Source of the DNA: CAVWZH01 sp963765285
GTDB taxonomy: Bacteria > Acidobacteriota > Terriglobia > Terriglobales > Acidobacteriaceae
Length of the DNA: 64,000 nucleotides
Reading direction: 5' to 3'
Assembly: GCA_963765285.1 (NCBI GenBank)
Contig: CAVXVR010000004.1
Location: forward strand, 992,001-1,056,000
The position numbers and the translations under genes were made by a program. Below, piece by piece: positions 36,850 through 45,981 of this stretch (the stretch's first letter is position 1; each line of letters starts with the position of its first letter). The notes under the pieces were generated by a model. The model did not search any database and was not told the DNA's origin. It was given only the letters and a program-made list of their open reading frames with translations.

Positions 36850-38775
36850 TCAGCCGGCAGTGAAGGTGAAGACGTTGCGGCCTCGCCTCAACTGTTCGAA
36901 CGGGCCCACCCGCGGATGGGTTGTATTGCGCTTCTTATCAAACAGATCGCGATCCAGAACGATCGGATTGCCGTCGGGCTGTTCCATACTTTGATTCACC
37001 ATCGAAAATTTCCCAAGGAAAGCTGTGTCCACCAAAGGACACTGCAAGGTGATCGCAGAATCGTCAATGTACAGATTCAAAATCACGCCGTTTGCCAGGT
37101 CCCGGAGATCACATGCGGCGTCAAACCCGCTATTCTCAACGCTCGCTTCGTCTCCTGCCAGGCGTGGCGCGCCCTGATAGTAGAGATTGCTGCCGCTGCG
37201 AAAATCCCTGGGATCTAGCGGTTCAGATCTCATAATGTAGGCGTCCTGCGGTTCGAGTCTTCCATCTCCGCGCAGTCTGTCGAAACTCTTGCCAATGAAA
37301 ATGTTGTTGTAATAGCGGTCCTCAATCTTGGCCATGGCAACTTCCTTGACGTCCTTCAGGGTGTGAGGCACGTAATAGCTGGGAAATCGCTTGTCGTAAT
37401 TCTCATAGAGGACACCGCTGTTGCAGAATAAGTTATGAACCAGGAGGATCCGTTCCGAGCCTGTCGCCAGCGATGAGCCGGCAATCACGTTGTTGTCGAG
37501 GAGCAGCGGTCCGTGATCCGCCTCAAGAAAAATCGAGTAATATTCGATGTCGTAGATTACGTTGCCCGTAATGCGAACGCCCTGGTTGCTCCAATCGATC
37601 CATATGCCCGGGGCGTCGGTATGTTCGGTAGAGAATACGCGGCGGACCATGTTCTGTCTGATAACCAAGTCGTTGGCCCGATGCACCTTGATTCCTGCGG
37701 TTTCCGCTCCACCAAACTGCGCCTGGTAGTTGATGTCCTGAATCAAATTCTGCTCGATCAGGCTGGCCGCGAACCCGAGCAGGCCGGCGATTCCAGCTTC
37801 GCCGCACCGTTCAATAAGATTGTTGCGCACGGTGTGGTGACCGAGTTTCTGAATGTCGGGTAGTTCCGCTGAGTGCGCGGCGTGACTATATCCACTGCAG
37901 ATGCCCACACATTTCGCGTCAGCGATATGGCAGTGCTCGATGATCCAGTTCTTGCCAAAATGGGTTCCGATAAGTCCCTTCTGAAAAGATGCCGGCGAGG
38001 CCCAGTAACACGCCGCGTGTCGCATGGTCAGGCCGCTGACGGTGATGTAAGGCAGCCAGGCCACATCAGGAAAGAAAACGCATTCCCGGACGTTAATCTC
38101 TGTAAGCTGCCGGTTGGGGTCGTCGGTCTCAAAGTGGGCCCAGATGCGAGTTGTGCCGGCCGCCGTTTCCGTGTACCAGGTTTTGGGCGTGCTCAGCATT
38201 TCTTCCTTTTTCAGCGTTTCGAGGTAGGGCACACCGTCGCTGTAGACTTCCCCCAAGTGGTAATTCTGTCCAACCCTCAGGAAAATAAGGTCATCGGGGA
38301 TGTTGTATTTCGACTTCAAGTCTCCATAAATGGGCATGGTGTAGGGATTGAAGTCGCCGAAAAACGATTGGGGCAATTCGACCAACCAGACGCTACTTCC
38401 TTGCGACTGCCACTGGGTAATTCGCTCGGAGCCGGTGATTACGGGAGTCTCGCCCGGATAAGCCTTGTAGCTGATGCGGCTGGATTCGGAAGTGCCGCCC
38501 CGAGGTGGCTTGACCCATTCCCGATAGACTCCGCCCTTAATGAAGCAAGTGTCTCCGGGTTTCAGCACATTGGCGGCCTGTCGGACCGTCCGAAACGGAA
38601 GATCTGCCGTTCCGGGATTCTGATCGGAGCCGGTTACGGCCACATAATAAGATAGATTGCCTTTGCTACCGGCGACCGGGGCGACGGTTCGCTGCCGAAA
38701 CGCGTCGGTCGCGAGTGCCGCAGCGCTAAGCCCGGATAACGCTAGAAAAGCGCGTCGCGTCCGTTTTCTCGACAT
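36850..38775 (-). CDS. Tat-exported right-handed beta-helix carbohydrate-active enzyme
   Basis: 641 residues. Twin-arginine signal (RKRTRRAFLALSGLSAAALA), then the typical opening of secreted beta-helix enzymes (YYVAVTGSDQNPGTADLPFRTVRQAANVL), and from ~residue 240 to 480 rungs of the parallel beta-helix (HHTVRNNLIERCGEAGI, NDLVIRQNMVRRV, GVRITGNVIYDIEYYSIFLE, LLLDNNVIAGSSL). The architecture fits polysaccharide lyases or GH141-like hydrolases acting on pectin-type or fucosylated/xylosylated glycans; the catalytic residues are not assignable by eye. It is transcribed leftward from the AT-rich region it shares with the transporter pair. Confidence 0.78.
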   Translation of the reverse strand: MSRKRTRRAFLALSGLSAAALATDAFRQRTVAPVAGSKGNLSYYVAVTGSDQNPGTADLPFRTVRQAANVLKPGDTCFIKGGVYREWVKPPRGGTSESSRISYKAYPGETPVITGSERITQWQSQGSSVWLVELPQSFFGDFNPYTMPIYGDLKSKYNIPDDLIFLRVGQNYHLGEVYSDGVPYLETLKKEEMLSTPKTWYTETAAGTTRIWAHFETDDPNRQLTEINVRECVFFPDVAWLPYITVSGLTMRHAACYWASPASFQKGLIGTHFGKNWIIEHCHIADAKCVGICSGYSHAAHSAELPDIQKLGHHTVRNNLIERCGEAGIAGLLGFAASLIEQNLIQDINYQAQFGGAETAGIKVHRANDLVIRQNMVRRVFSTEHTDAPGIWIDWSNQGVRITGNVIYDIEYYSIFLEADHGPLLLDNNVIAGSSLATGSERILLVHNLFCNSGVLYENYDKRFPSYYVPHTLKDVKEVAMAKIEDRYYNNIFIGKSFDRLRGDGRLEPQDAYIMRSEPLDPRDFRSGSNLYYQGAPRLAGDEASVENSGFDAACDLRDLANGVILNLYIDDSAITLQCPLVDTAFLGKFSMVNQSMEQPDGNPIVLDRDLFDKKRNTTHPRVGPFEQLRRGRNVFTFTAG

Positions 38776-39236
38776 TTCGTTTCCTGGATCTGTGCGGAGT
38801 CAAAAGCAAGGAAGTTACGCATAGATTATAATATATGCTGTGCTCTTGTGGATGTTACAGCTTTTACTAGCAGTATTGAGTATAGATTCATTATAAAATA
38901 TTCTCTTGACAATGCCGATTGGGCTCTTAGAATACGGGTCTCGGAACCAGAGGCCTCTGGCAGGATCCGGTTGCGACCGCGGGTTGAGACTGCGGGCCGC
39001 CAAATGCGATTGAGTCCGTTTTCCTGTTTCGACGGTAAGAATATGGTAAGCACCTTCGGCTATTCGGCCAAAGTCCTCGGCAGCCGTTTGCGATCGCGAA
39101 AGCTCTCGGAGTCCGGGTTTGATCGATCAAAATGGTTCTTGCCGCGAGAGGGCTTCAGTGTTTCCAGTCTCTACGAGATACCAAGGCGTAGTTCCGTAGA
39201 CTCTCGGGGATCCGGGAAATCGGAAGTGTCGTCTGC
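38776..39236. other. Divergent control region and long leader
   Basis: AT-rich segment (~38820-38905) followed by a plus-strand promoter and a ~300-base leader before the transporter gene. A frame starting at ATG 39043 (65 residues, Ser/Arg-rich) ends in TGA overlapping the transporter ATG (ATGA at 39237-39240); it could be a coupled leader peptide, but composition is unconvincing. Confidence 0.45.
38886..38933 (+). promoter_or_regulatory. Promoter with AT-rich element shared with the GH2 promoter
   Basis: ATTATAAAATATT (38890-38902), then TTGACA (38906-38911), 16-base spacer and TAGAAT (38928-38933). The segment 38888-38911 matches 48493-48516 in 21 of 24 positions, so both promoters probably share one regulator. 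Confidence 0.65.
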
Positions 39237-39692
39237 ATGAGAGTCGGCGTCCTCATGTGTCTGATTGGTGCCTTATCTTTCGGTTTGCTGGCTTGCGTGT
39301 CGAAGGTCGCCGAACGGAAAAATTGCAATCCATCGGCGCTGGTGGTGGCCTTGTTCGGGTGGGCTGCTTTGGCCATGCTTGGCCGATCCCTCATATCCCC
39401 GAATCTAGTACACGTTCCATTGTCGGTCGTCGCACTCGCAATCGTATTTGGGATCTGCGCTGCTGTTGCGTACATCGCGTTCCAGATTTCGATCGCAATC
39501 GGGAAGGTCACGGTAGGCTGGTTGATGATGAACCTCTCGGCGGGCATTCCGGCATTGGTCTCGATCTGGCTATACGCTGAAAAGATTACTCTTCTAAAAT
39601 CAATCGCCTTTAGTCTCGCCGCGGTGTCGTTGCTATGCCTGTTTCTGGGGAATCGGCTGGAGATACAAGTATCCACAAAGGAGCGTCGATAG
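39237..39692 (+). CDS. EamA/DMT transporter, N-terminal half
   Basis: 151 residues with about five membrane segments (VGVLMCLIGALSFGLLACV, ALVVALFGWAALAML, LSVVALAIVFGICAAVAYIAF, a fourth around WLMMNLSAGIPALVSIWLY, and a fifth SIAFSLAAVSLLCLFLG). This is one half of a drug/metabolite-type (EamA) transporter. The partner half begins three bases after its stop in a separate frame with its own ribosome site, so the carrier appears to be a heterodimer. Likely moves a small product of this cluster across the inner membrane. Confidence 0.72.
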   Translation: MRVGVLMCLIGALSFGLLACVSKVAERKNCNPSALVVALFGWAALAMLGRSLISPNLVHVPLSVVALAIVFGICAAVAYIAFQISIAIGKVTVGWLMMNLSAGIPALVSIWLYAEKITLLKSIAFSLAAVSLLCLFLGNRLEIQVSTKERR

Positions 39693-39695
39693 ACT

Positions 39696-40115
39696 ATGTG
39701 GTTGTTACTCATGCTGATTATCCTGTTGACCAACGGAATGAGCGCGTTTGGGTTGAAGGTTCTTGCTGCCTGGGGCCTTGCTGGGAGTATGAAATATACG
39801 TATCTAACCATCTGGTACGCCGCAGGCCTCTTCTGTATTGGCATTCCGATGCTGGTGAAAGGATTCAAAGGCGGTCTGAAGGAAGCGCTTTGGGGCGCAT
39901 TGCTCGCTTTGCTTAGCATTGGCGGCCAGCTGGCTATGGCTAGTGCGCTGCAGTCAGGAGTTCCGGGGAACATCGTGTTCCCGGTCACAATAGGGGGGTC
40001 CCTTCTTGTTGTAGCTTTCGCCGGACGAATTTTCTTTGCCGAGAGAATGAGTTCCCTGAGTTGGACCGGCGTCGCCGTGGGTATCCTCTCGGTCGTTCTA
40101 CTAAGCGTCAGTTAG
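39696..40115 (+). CDS. EamA/DMT transporter, C-terminal half
   Basis: 139 residues, four to five membrane segments (WLLLMLIILLTNGMSAFGL, YLTIWYAAGLFCIGIPML, ALWGALLALLSIGGQLAMA, IVFPVTIGGSLLVVAFAG, GVAVGILSVVLLSVS). It carries the typical EamA second-repeat ending. AAAGGAG lies ~10 bases before ATG 39696, so it is translated separately. The pair equals one normal ten-helix EamA protein split between helices 5 and 6. Confidence 0.72.
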   Translation: MWLLLMLIILLTNGMSAFGLKVLAAWGLAGSMKYTYLTIWYAAGLFCIGIPMLVKGFKGGLKEALWGALLALLSIGGQLAMASALQSGVPGNIVFPVTIGGSLLVVAFAGRIFFAERMSSLSWTGVAVGILSVVLLSVS

Positions 40116-40296
40116 GCATATGAGCAGAGTAGGGAGATGCCATCCATAACCGGCTTCTTAATGGACAAGTTCCGATCAGAATCCGTCGACCGTCACTCCG
40201 CGACTTTTCAAAGACCAAGCTTCGTTAGTGCCCGGACCATAGAGAAATTGAACCTGTTCCGTATGAGACGCGCAAACTACTTAGTTAGAGGAGAAT

Positions 40297-42474
40297 ATGC
40301 TGATCCAGGCCTATTTTGAGGAATGGTCACGCCGACCGGGCGACCGCGTTCGAATGGCAATTAATACATCTCATAGTAAGATCCGGGCGGTTCTTGAACG
40401 GATTAGGAAGGGCCCGGGGGCGAAGGGGGAGTTTCGGGTCGAGACCGAGAGTCTTGAACACATCCTCGATGTCACCATTCCCGGCCGTAGCCAGGAAACG
40501 AAGGTCGGATCCTTTGCAACACTGCCCCTGTCATCTCCGGGGCTTGACCCTGGCCTGACTGTTCATTGTTGGGTTTGGCCCACCGTCCCAGATCGCACCA
40601 ACGAACAGACTATTTGGTCTCTGCATTATCCAGGCGACGCCGTGTTCCTAGTCCTTGCGAACGGACGTTTTGAGCTCCGTGCGAAAAAAAGATCGGAACC
40701 GCTCGCGGTAGCGGATTTAACCGTTGCCCCGCGGCGATGGTATTCAGTGGCGGTGGGAATCGATCAAGGTGCAGTCGTTATTGACGTCGCATTAGTCTCT
40801 GGTTGGTCCACGAACTCCCGGACGGTTGTGTCCGGCAAGGGCGCCGTGGCGCAGACCCCCTTAAGGTTGCTGCTGGCTTGCAGCGAGATCGCGGAGAGCG
40901 GATCGCCCCTCAATCCATACAATGGGAAGGTGGAAACGCCTCGTGTCTATAGCGGTATCTTGGCCGATGCCGACAGAGCTGACTTGCACAGCCGGGGGCG
41001 CTGTCAGAAGGTTCCTGCCGCAAGCTGGCACTTCGCCCGCGATTGGACTTGCAGCACAATTGCTGTCGAAATCGGTGATGGACCGAATGGCACAATCTTC
41101 AACGGCGCAGAACGTGGGGTTACCGGCCACAATTGGGACGGCAATCATGAGACGTTCCTGACGGCTCCAGAACAATACGGCGCTTTACAGTTTCATGACG
41201 ACGACGTGCTCGACTGCGAATGGACTTATGATCTTGAATTCACTCTGCCGAATGACCTGAAGAGTGGTGTGTACGCGGTCAAACTCGAAGCAGGATCGGA
41301 GGTTGACCGATATCCGCTTTTCTTGATGGCGCCGCGAAGCGAGAGTGCACCTGTGCTATTTCTGGTCCCGACCAACACCTATCTGGCCTACGCGAACAAT
41401 CACCTGTCAGCCAATTTACAAGTCTCCGCGTGTATGTCCCATGAGAAGACACTATCTGAGGATGAGCACGTACTGTTCGAAGACCCCGGACTAGGGCGCT
41501 CAGTTTATGATATTCATTCGGATGGAACTCCAGTTCGCTATTCCAGTCGTCGTCGTCCGTTAGTCGACGTTCGGCCTGCATTACACAGTTGGTTGTGTGA
41601 TTCTTACCGCCATTTTTCTGCTGATCTATATTTAATCGAGTGGCTTGAGCGTGTTGGAACTCCATATCACGTTGCGACGGACGAAGATCTGGAACGGGAA
41701 GGCCAAGAACTTCTTGGGAAGTATAGGGTTCTGGTGACCGGATCCCACCCTGAGTATTGGACCCGGCCCGGCCGGCTTGCCTTGGAAGGATATCTTTCCC
41801 GCGGCGGCAAACTTATGTATCTGGGCGGCAACGGCTTTTATTGGTTCACGAGCCGGTACTCAGAGCGGCCGTGGGTAATCGAGGTCAGGCGAGATCACTC
41901 TGGAACCCGATCATGGGATGCCCCCTATGGCGAGCGCATGCACGCCAGTACCTGCGAATTGGGTGGTATGTGGCGCCTGCGCGGAGAGGGCCCAAATAAG
42001 CTTGTTGGGGTGGGCTTTTCAGCCGAGGGTTGGTCGCGCGCCTCGGGCTATAAGCGGAACCAATCCAGCTATACGGGCGCTGGCAGCGAGTTCTTCAAGG
42101 GAGTGCAGGAAGAAATTATTGGAGAGAATGGCCATGTCCTAGGTGGTGCGGTCGGGGATGAGATTGATCGCTTCGACACATCTTTGGGAAGTCCAGCCCA
42201 TGCGGAGGTTCTGGCGACTTCGATAAGTCTCGGCCGCGAATATCAGTTGGTTGTCGAGGACCAGTGTGTAGCAATGCCTGATCAGGACGGAGTGGGACGT
42301 CCTGACTTAGTCCATGCGGACATGGTCTACTTCCCCATAGAAGGCGGCGGCGCCGTTTTTTCCGTCGGCTCCGTGACCTACGCCGGTGCCATGGCCTGGA
42401 ATAACTTCGACAACGCCGCCGCGCGCGTCACAACAAATGTCCTGCGAGCGTTTGCGGCGAACGCGGCAGAGTGA
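40297..42474 (+). CDS. N,N-dimethylformamidase large-subunit-like protein with LamG-like domain
   Basis: 725 residues, GAGGAG before ATG 40297. Residues ~85-235 look like a concanavalin/LamG domain (GLDPGLTVHCWVWPTV, RWYSVAVGIDQGAVVIDVAL). Residues ~320-720 match the catalytic core of the DmfA large subunit: VPTNTYLAYANNH, DLYLIEWLERVGTPYHVATD, VLVTGSHPEYWT, GGKLMYLGGNGFYW. In DMFase a mononuclear iron is held by two Tyr and one Glu; the Tyr of TYLAY and the Glu of HPEYW are plausible ligands (from memory). No DmfA small subunit is encoded. True substrate may be another amide; it sits between a transporter and an UlaG-like lactonase. Confidence 0.75.
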   Translation: MLIQAYFEEWSRRPGDRVRMAINTSHSKIRAVLERIRKGPGAKGEFRVETESLEHILDVTIPGRSQETKVGSFATLPLSSPGLDPGLTVHCWVWPTVPDRTNEQTIWSLHYPGDAVFLVLANGRFELRAKKRSEPLAVADLTVAPRRWYSVAVGIDQGAVVIDVALVSGWSTNSRTVVSGKGAVAQTPLRLLLACSEIAESGSPLNPYNGKVETPRVYSGILADADRADLHSRGRCQKVPAASWHFARDWTCSTIAVEIGDGPNGTIFNGAERGVTGHNWDGNHETFLTAPEQYGALQFHDDDVLDCEWTYDLEFTLPNDLKSGVYAVKLEAGSEVDRYPLFLMAPRSESAPVLFLVPTNTYLAYANNHLSANLQVSACMSHEKTLSEDEHVLFEDPGLGRSVYDIHSDGTPVRYSSRRRPLVDVRPALHSWLCDSYRHFSADLYLIEWLERVGTPYHVATDEDLEREGQELLGKYRVLVTGSHPEYWTRPGRLALEGYLSRGGKLMYLGGNGFYWFTSRYSERPWVIEVRRDHSGTRSWDAPYGERMHASTCELGGMWRLRGEGPNKLVGVGFSAEGWSRASGYKRNQSSYTGAGSEFFKGVQEEIIGENGHVLGGAVGDEIDRFDTSLGSPAHAEVLATSISLGREYQLVVEDQCVAMPDQDGVGRPDLVHADMVYFPIEGGGAVFSVGSVTYAGAMAWNNFDNAAARVTTNVLRAFAANAAE

Positions 42475-42532
42475 GCCGTCCAGTCAGAGCAATGACACAG
42501 TGATCGGCGTTGGTGGGAGAAGACCTGAACTG

Positions 42533-43354
42533 ATGAGCAACAATCGTAACTTAGCGCAACGCATCGCAGCCAGGAATGTCGCCGAAGGGCATGTTGCCTG
42601 CTGGTGGCTGGGAGGATCCGGGTTTGTTTTCAAAACGCCAAAGAACACAGTAATTTATCTTGATCCGTATCTCTCCGATGCCCTGAAGGATATCCTTGGT
42701 CTGGCCCGGGGATTTACCTCTCCGATCGACCCCCACGAGGTTCGAGCTGACGCCATTATCTCAACCCACTGGCACGAAGATCACCTGGATCCGGGCTCGA
42801 TTCCCATCATCGCGAAAAACAATCCTGACGCGAAGTTCTTTATACCCCCGAGTTCTCTGTCGCGGGCGCTAGGTTGGGGTGTACGTCGCCCGCAAATCAC
42901 CACATTGAACTGGGGTGAGGGGGGGCAGGTGAAAGAGGTGACCCTCGAAGCCATACCCGCAAGGCACGTGGGCGGGGTCTTGGGTTGGGAAGTATCTGAT
43001 GCAATGGGCGTGTTGCTCCACGCCGAGGGTCTGGCCATTTATCACAGCGGCGATACGGAATATGATGTACGCTTGCGGCGCCTCAAGACGCGCCAGCCGG
43101 ACGTGGCCCTGCTCTGTATTAATGGAATTACCGGAAACATGGACGCGCACGAAGCGGCTTTGCTAGCCTGGCATCTGGGTGTGAGGATCGCAGTGCCTAT
43201 CCATCATCTTCTCTGGGCGGTGACAACAGGCACAGACGAAGAGACCTTGGATCCTAATCTCTTCGTCGGAACTTATGATCGACTGGGTGGCCGGGGACGC
43301 ACGGTACTTCCACAGGTCGGTGAAGAGATCGACTTGACGTCACCGAGGGGTTGA
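42533..43354 (+). CDS. Metallo-beta-lactamase-fold hydrolase, UlaG-like
   Basis: 273 residues from ATG 42533; the frame is open further upstream but the earlier part overlaps the preceding gene. Motif STHWHEDHLD (HxHxDH) binds the metals, with further His in PARHVGG, the Asp in HSGDTEYD and His in PIHHLLW. The overall plan follows the UlaG family (ascorbate-6-phosphate lactonase), here without evidence for phosphate recognition. It follows the DMFase-like gene by 58 bases and converges on the aldolase gene. A lactonase fits a sugar-acid or uronate route (inference). Confidence 0.8.
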   Translation: MSNNRNLAQRIAARNVAEGHVACWWLGGSGFVFKTPKNTVIYLDPYLSDALKDILGLARGFTSPIDPHEVRADAIISTHWHEDHLDPGSIPIIAKNNPDAKFFIPPSSLSRALGWGVRRPQITTLNWGEGGQVKEVTLEAIPARHVGGVLGWEVSDAMGVLLHAEGLAIYHSGDTEYDVRLRRLKTRQPDVALLCINGITGNMDAHEAALLAWHLGVRIAVPIHHLLWAVTTGTDEETLDPNLFVGTYDRLGGRGRTVLPQVGEEIDLTSPRG

Positions 43355-43363
43355 GAGTGCTGC

Positions 43364-44137
43364 CTACAGCTCGCCCCTGATCTTCTGAACCAAGCGACGA
43401 TTTGCGCTCAGGAATATCTCCGAATCAGTCGAGACGGCAACATAACGCACGCCGAGCTTGATCCACCCCAGAGCGCGCTCAGGCGAATCGGCAAATGTGC
43501 CGACCACAATGCCCGACCGGCCCGCCACTTCGATCACCTGCTTCATCGCCTCGATCAACCGAGGATGATCGAGTTCTCCCGGAATGCCCAGCGATTGGGA
43601 CAGGTCGAAAGGCCCGAGAAAGATCACATCTAATCCCGGGACCGTAACGATATCATTTAAATTGCGAACGCCGTCGACCCCTTCGATCTGACAGATGACG
43701 ACCACATCTTCGTTCGCGTCTTTCAGGTATTCCGCCGGCGGCTGGGCATAGTAGCTGGCGGAACGGACATAAGGATTCAGTCCACGTTTCCCACGCGGAT
43801 AAAATCGAGCGGATTCACAAGCACTGAACGCCGCTTCCTTGTCAGATATTTGGGGAATCTGCACCGCGACGGCTCCGATGTCCAGCGCCTGTTGGATGGC
43901 GAGCGGCGAGTTTTCTCCTACGCGGACGACGGGAGAGGCTTCGGTCGATGTGGATGCCCGGACTGTATGCATTGCTGTTTCCCGTGAGAAGGAACCGTGC
44001 TCCCAGTCGATAATCACAAAATCCAGGCCCGCCAGGCCAGCAATCTCCGCGTGGGTCGGATCAGGAATTTCCAGGAATATTCCGACAACGACCTTTTTCT
44101 CCAGCAGTTTTTGTCTGAGGCTATTTCGTTTTAGCAT
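43364..44137 (-). CDS. HpcH/HpaI-type class II aldolase
   Basis: 257-residue metal-dependent aldolase of the HpcH/HpaI (2-dehydro-3-deoxyglucarate/4-hydroxy-2-oxoheptanedioate) family. Landmarks: DFVIIDWEHGSFS, substrate Arg in VVRVGENSP, metal Glu in CQIEGVDGV and Asp in LGPFDLSQSLG. Such enzymes cleave 2-keto-3-deoxy acids into pyruvate plus an aldehyde. Last gene of the minus-strand operon headed by the RraA-like gene under the GntR regulator; 17 bases after the DUF6282 gene. Confidence 0.87.
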   Translation of the reverse strand: MLKRNSLRQKLLEKKVVVGIFLEIPDPTHAEIAGLAGLDFVIIDWEHGSFSRETAMHTVRASTSTEASPVVRVGENSPLAIQQALDIGAVAVQIPQISDKEAAFSACESARFYPRGKRGLNPYVRSASYYAQPPAEYLKDANEDVVVICQIEGVDGVRNLNDIVTVPGLDVIFLGPFDLSQSLGIPGELDHPRLIEAMKQVIEVAGRSGIVVGTFADSPERALGWIKLGVRYVAVSTDSEIFLSANRRLVQKIRGEL

Positions 44138-44154
44138 GCGTCAGCATCCCCGAG

Positions 44155-44973
44155 TCAGACCAACCACTGCTCAATGTTGGTCGCTGCCATACGTCGAATC
44201 TGGTTTTCGTCAAAACCGGCGGCACGGCAGGCCTGAACAAACGCCTGAAAGCCCTCGACCGGAGTGGGATTGCCGACCTGGCCCATATCGGTTGCCAACA
44301 CCGTGGTCTCGTGACCCACTTCCCGAATATCGCGAACAAGCCGATCGGGACCCATCACGCTGCCCAGTGCCGGAGTTGTGAAAACCCAGGTCCGTTCAAG
44401 CAGACAGCCCCAGCTTGCCAGCTCGCGTTGCGCAGCAACAGACAGATCGATAAACGGCGCCTCGGGATGGGTGATCAGTATCTTCTTCACGCCATGTTCG
44501 CGAGCTGCGAGCGCCAGCGTCCGTATCTCGGCGGCGCTCAGGTGGCCTGTGCCTAGTATCGCTCCGCGGCCCGCGATCAATTCTAAAATCTGGTGAACCG
44601 TCTCCGGGATCTGGCCTTCCTCAAGCGCCAACCCTCGGCGGCCCTGGCCGTAGAAAATGCGGTGGTTCATTGCGCTGTGGGTCGGCATCCAAATCTCGGC
44701 CGCTCCATAAGCCAGCGCCGTCTCAACGGCGGCAGGGTTAAATCCGCCGACCGAGTCGTTCAGAACCAACCCTCCCCATACTCGAATCCCGGGAACCATT
44801 TTCGCGGCAATCGTGGCGCGGTCCGCAGTAAGCGTGGTATGGCTCTTGATCAGAACGCCGGACATCTTGGCTTCCAGCGCTTGCCGGACTAGAGAGATGT
44901 CATCCAAAAGGCGCGGAACATGTTCGGGAGCGGAATGCACATGCGGGTCGATAAACCCTTCTAATCCCGACAT
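44155..44973 (-). CDS. DUF6282 family metal-dependent hydrolase
   Basis: 272 residues, GGAGG ribosome site before ATG 44973. Amidohydrolase-like barrel: DPHVHSAPEH at the N-terminus (HxH), SHTTLTADRA, AILGTGHLSAAE, LITHPEAPFID, VLATDMGQ. This matches the uncharacterised DUF6282 group, frequently next to RraA and HpcH aldolases. Probably acts on a lactone or cyclic intermediate of the same acid pathway; the reaction is unknown. Confidence 0.72.
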   Translation of the reverse strand: MSGLEGFIDPHVHSAPEHVPRLLDDISLVRQALEAKMSGVLIKSHTTLTADRATIAAKMVPGIRVWGGLVLNDSVGGFNPAAVETALAYGAAEIWMPTHSAMNHRIFYGQGRRGLALEEGQIPETVHQILELIAGRGAILGTGHLSAAEIRTLALAAREHGVKKILITHPEAPFIDLSVAAQRELASWGCLLERTWVFTTPALGSVMGPDRLVRDIREVGHETTVLATDMGQVGNPTPVEGFQAFVQACRAAGFDENQIRRMAATNIEQWLV

Positions 44974-45036
44974 TGAATTCCTCCCTCCCTTCCGGAACGT
45001 CTGCTGAAATCAGACGAGTCTCAGGCATCCCAACGG

Positions 45037-45981
45037 TCAAGACAAATGCGCTTTCACTGCTTCCGCCGCCAAGCGGCGAAGATCCAGAAGCGCATCGTCC
45101 GAATAAAAGGCCACATGCGGCGTTAGGATGACATTCTTTAGCTGGCGGAAGGGATGATCGACCGGCAAGGGCGCGGTCTTGAAAACGTCGAGCAGCGCGC
45201 CACCCAGGTGTCCCGAGCGCAGGGCGGCGACGAGGGCGTCTTCATCGACCAGCCCACCTCTCGAGGTATTAATCAGCACGGCGCCGGGCTTCATCGTCGC
45301 GATGGTCTCCACGTTGATGGTCTGCCGTGTCTCCTCGCTCAGTGGGACATGGAGTGACACGTAATCGGACCGCCGCAATAAATCTTCCCGGCTGGTCCAC
45401 TCGACTCGCGGGAATTCGACTCTCGCCCGTTCGGGGTGACGCGCGCTTGCCAGGACCTTCATTCCGAAAGCGAGCGCTCTCTTGGCCACGGCTTGTCCAA
45501 TTCGCCCAAGTCCCAGAAGCCCCAGAGTTTGCGACGATAAGCGAGGAATCGGGGCGCATCCCCAATTGCCGGTCGTCAGGGACCTTTCATTCCATCGTTT
45601 TTCCAGCACGAATGCGTGGCAATGCAGGATTTTCCGGTTCCAGGCCAGCAAGAGCGCCATAGTGTGATTGGCCACTTCTTCGGTGCAGTAATCCGCCACG
45701 CCGGCGACGTGGATGTTCGCGGACTCTGCGGCCCGCCGGTTAATGTTGTCGAGCCCCGTGCCAAACCGAGCGATGACTCTGCAACGTGATAAAGAGCCAA
45801 TCACCTGTTCGTCGAACGGCGCATGCATGCACAGGATCGCGTCCGCTTCGCGCACTGCTTCGACCAGGCTTTCGCGGTCTTTCCAGGAGATTTTTTCAAC
45901 CCGCATTCCCGCCAGCACAGAACGCTCGATCGTCAGATCGTCCCCCGCGGGTGAATCGGTAACCGCCACAAAGTAGGCCAT
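45037..45981 (-). CDS. D-isomer-specific 2-hydroxyacid dehydrogenase
   Basis: 314 residues from ATG 45981, which overlaps the SDR stop by one base (TGATG), so translation is coupled; the longer frame to 46068 lies inside the SDR gene. NAD-binding motif LGLLGLGRIGQAVAKRA, catalytic Arg in NTSRGGLVDEDAL, and catalytic His in LTPHVAFYSDD; the Glu pair partner lies between them. Family enzymes interconvert D-2-hydroxyacids and 2-ketoacids. Combined with the aldolase, it would reduce or oxidise a keto-acid intermediate. Confidence 0.88.
   Translation of the reverse strand: MAYFVAVTDSPAGDDLTIERSVLAGMRVEKISWKDRESLVEAVREADAILCMHAPFDEQVIGSLSRCRVIARFGTGLDNINRRAAESANIHVAGVADYCTEEVANHTMALLLAWNRKILHCHAFVLEKRWNERSLTTGNWGCAPIPRLSSQTLGLLGLGRIGQAVAKRALAFGMKVLASARHPERARVEFPRVEWTSREDLLRRSDYVSLHVPLSEETRQTINVETIATMKPGAVLINTSRGGLVDEDALVAALRSGHLGGALLDVFKTAPLPVDHPFRQLKNVILTPHVAFYSDDALLDLRRLAAEAVKAHLS

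Noticed and set aside
38848..39240. 130-residue frame across the promoter upstream of the split transporter
   Set aside because: It begins before the predicted promoter and has Ser/Arg-rich, low-information composition; only its last part is kept as a possible leader peptide.
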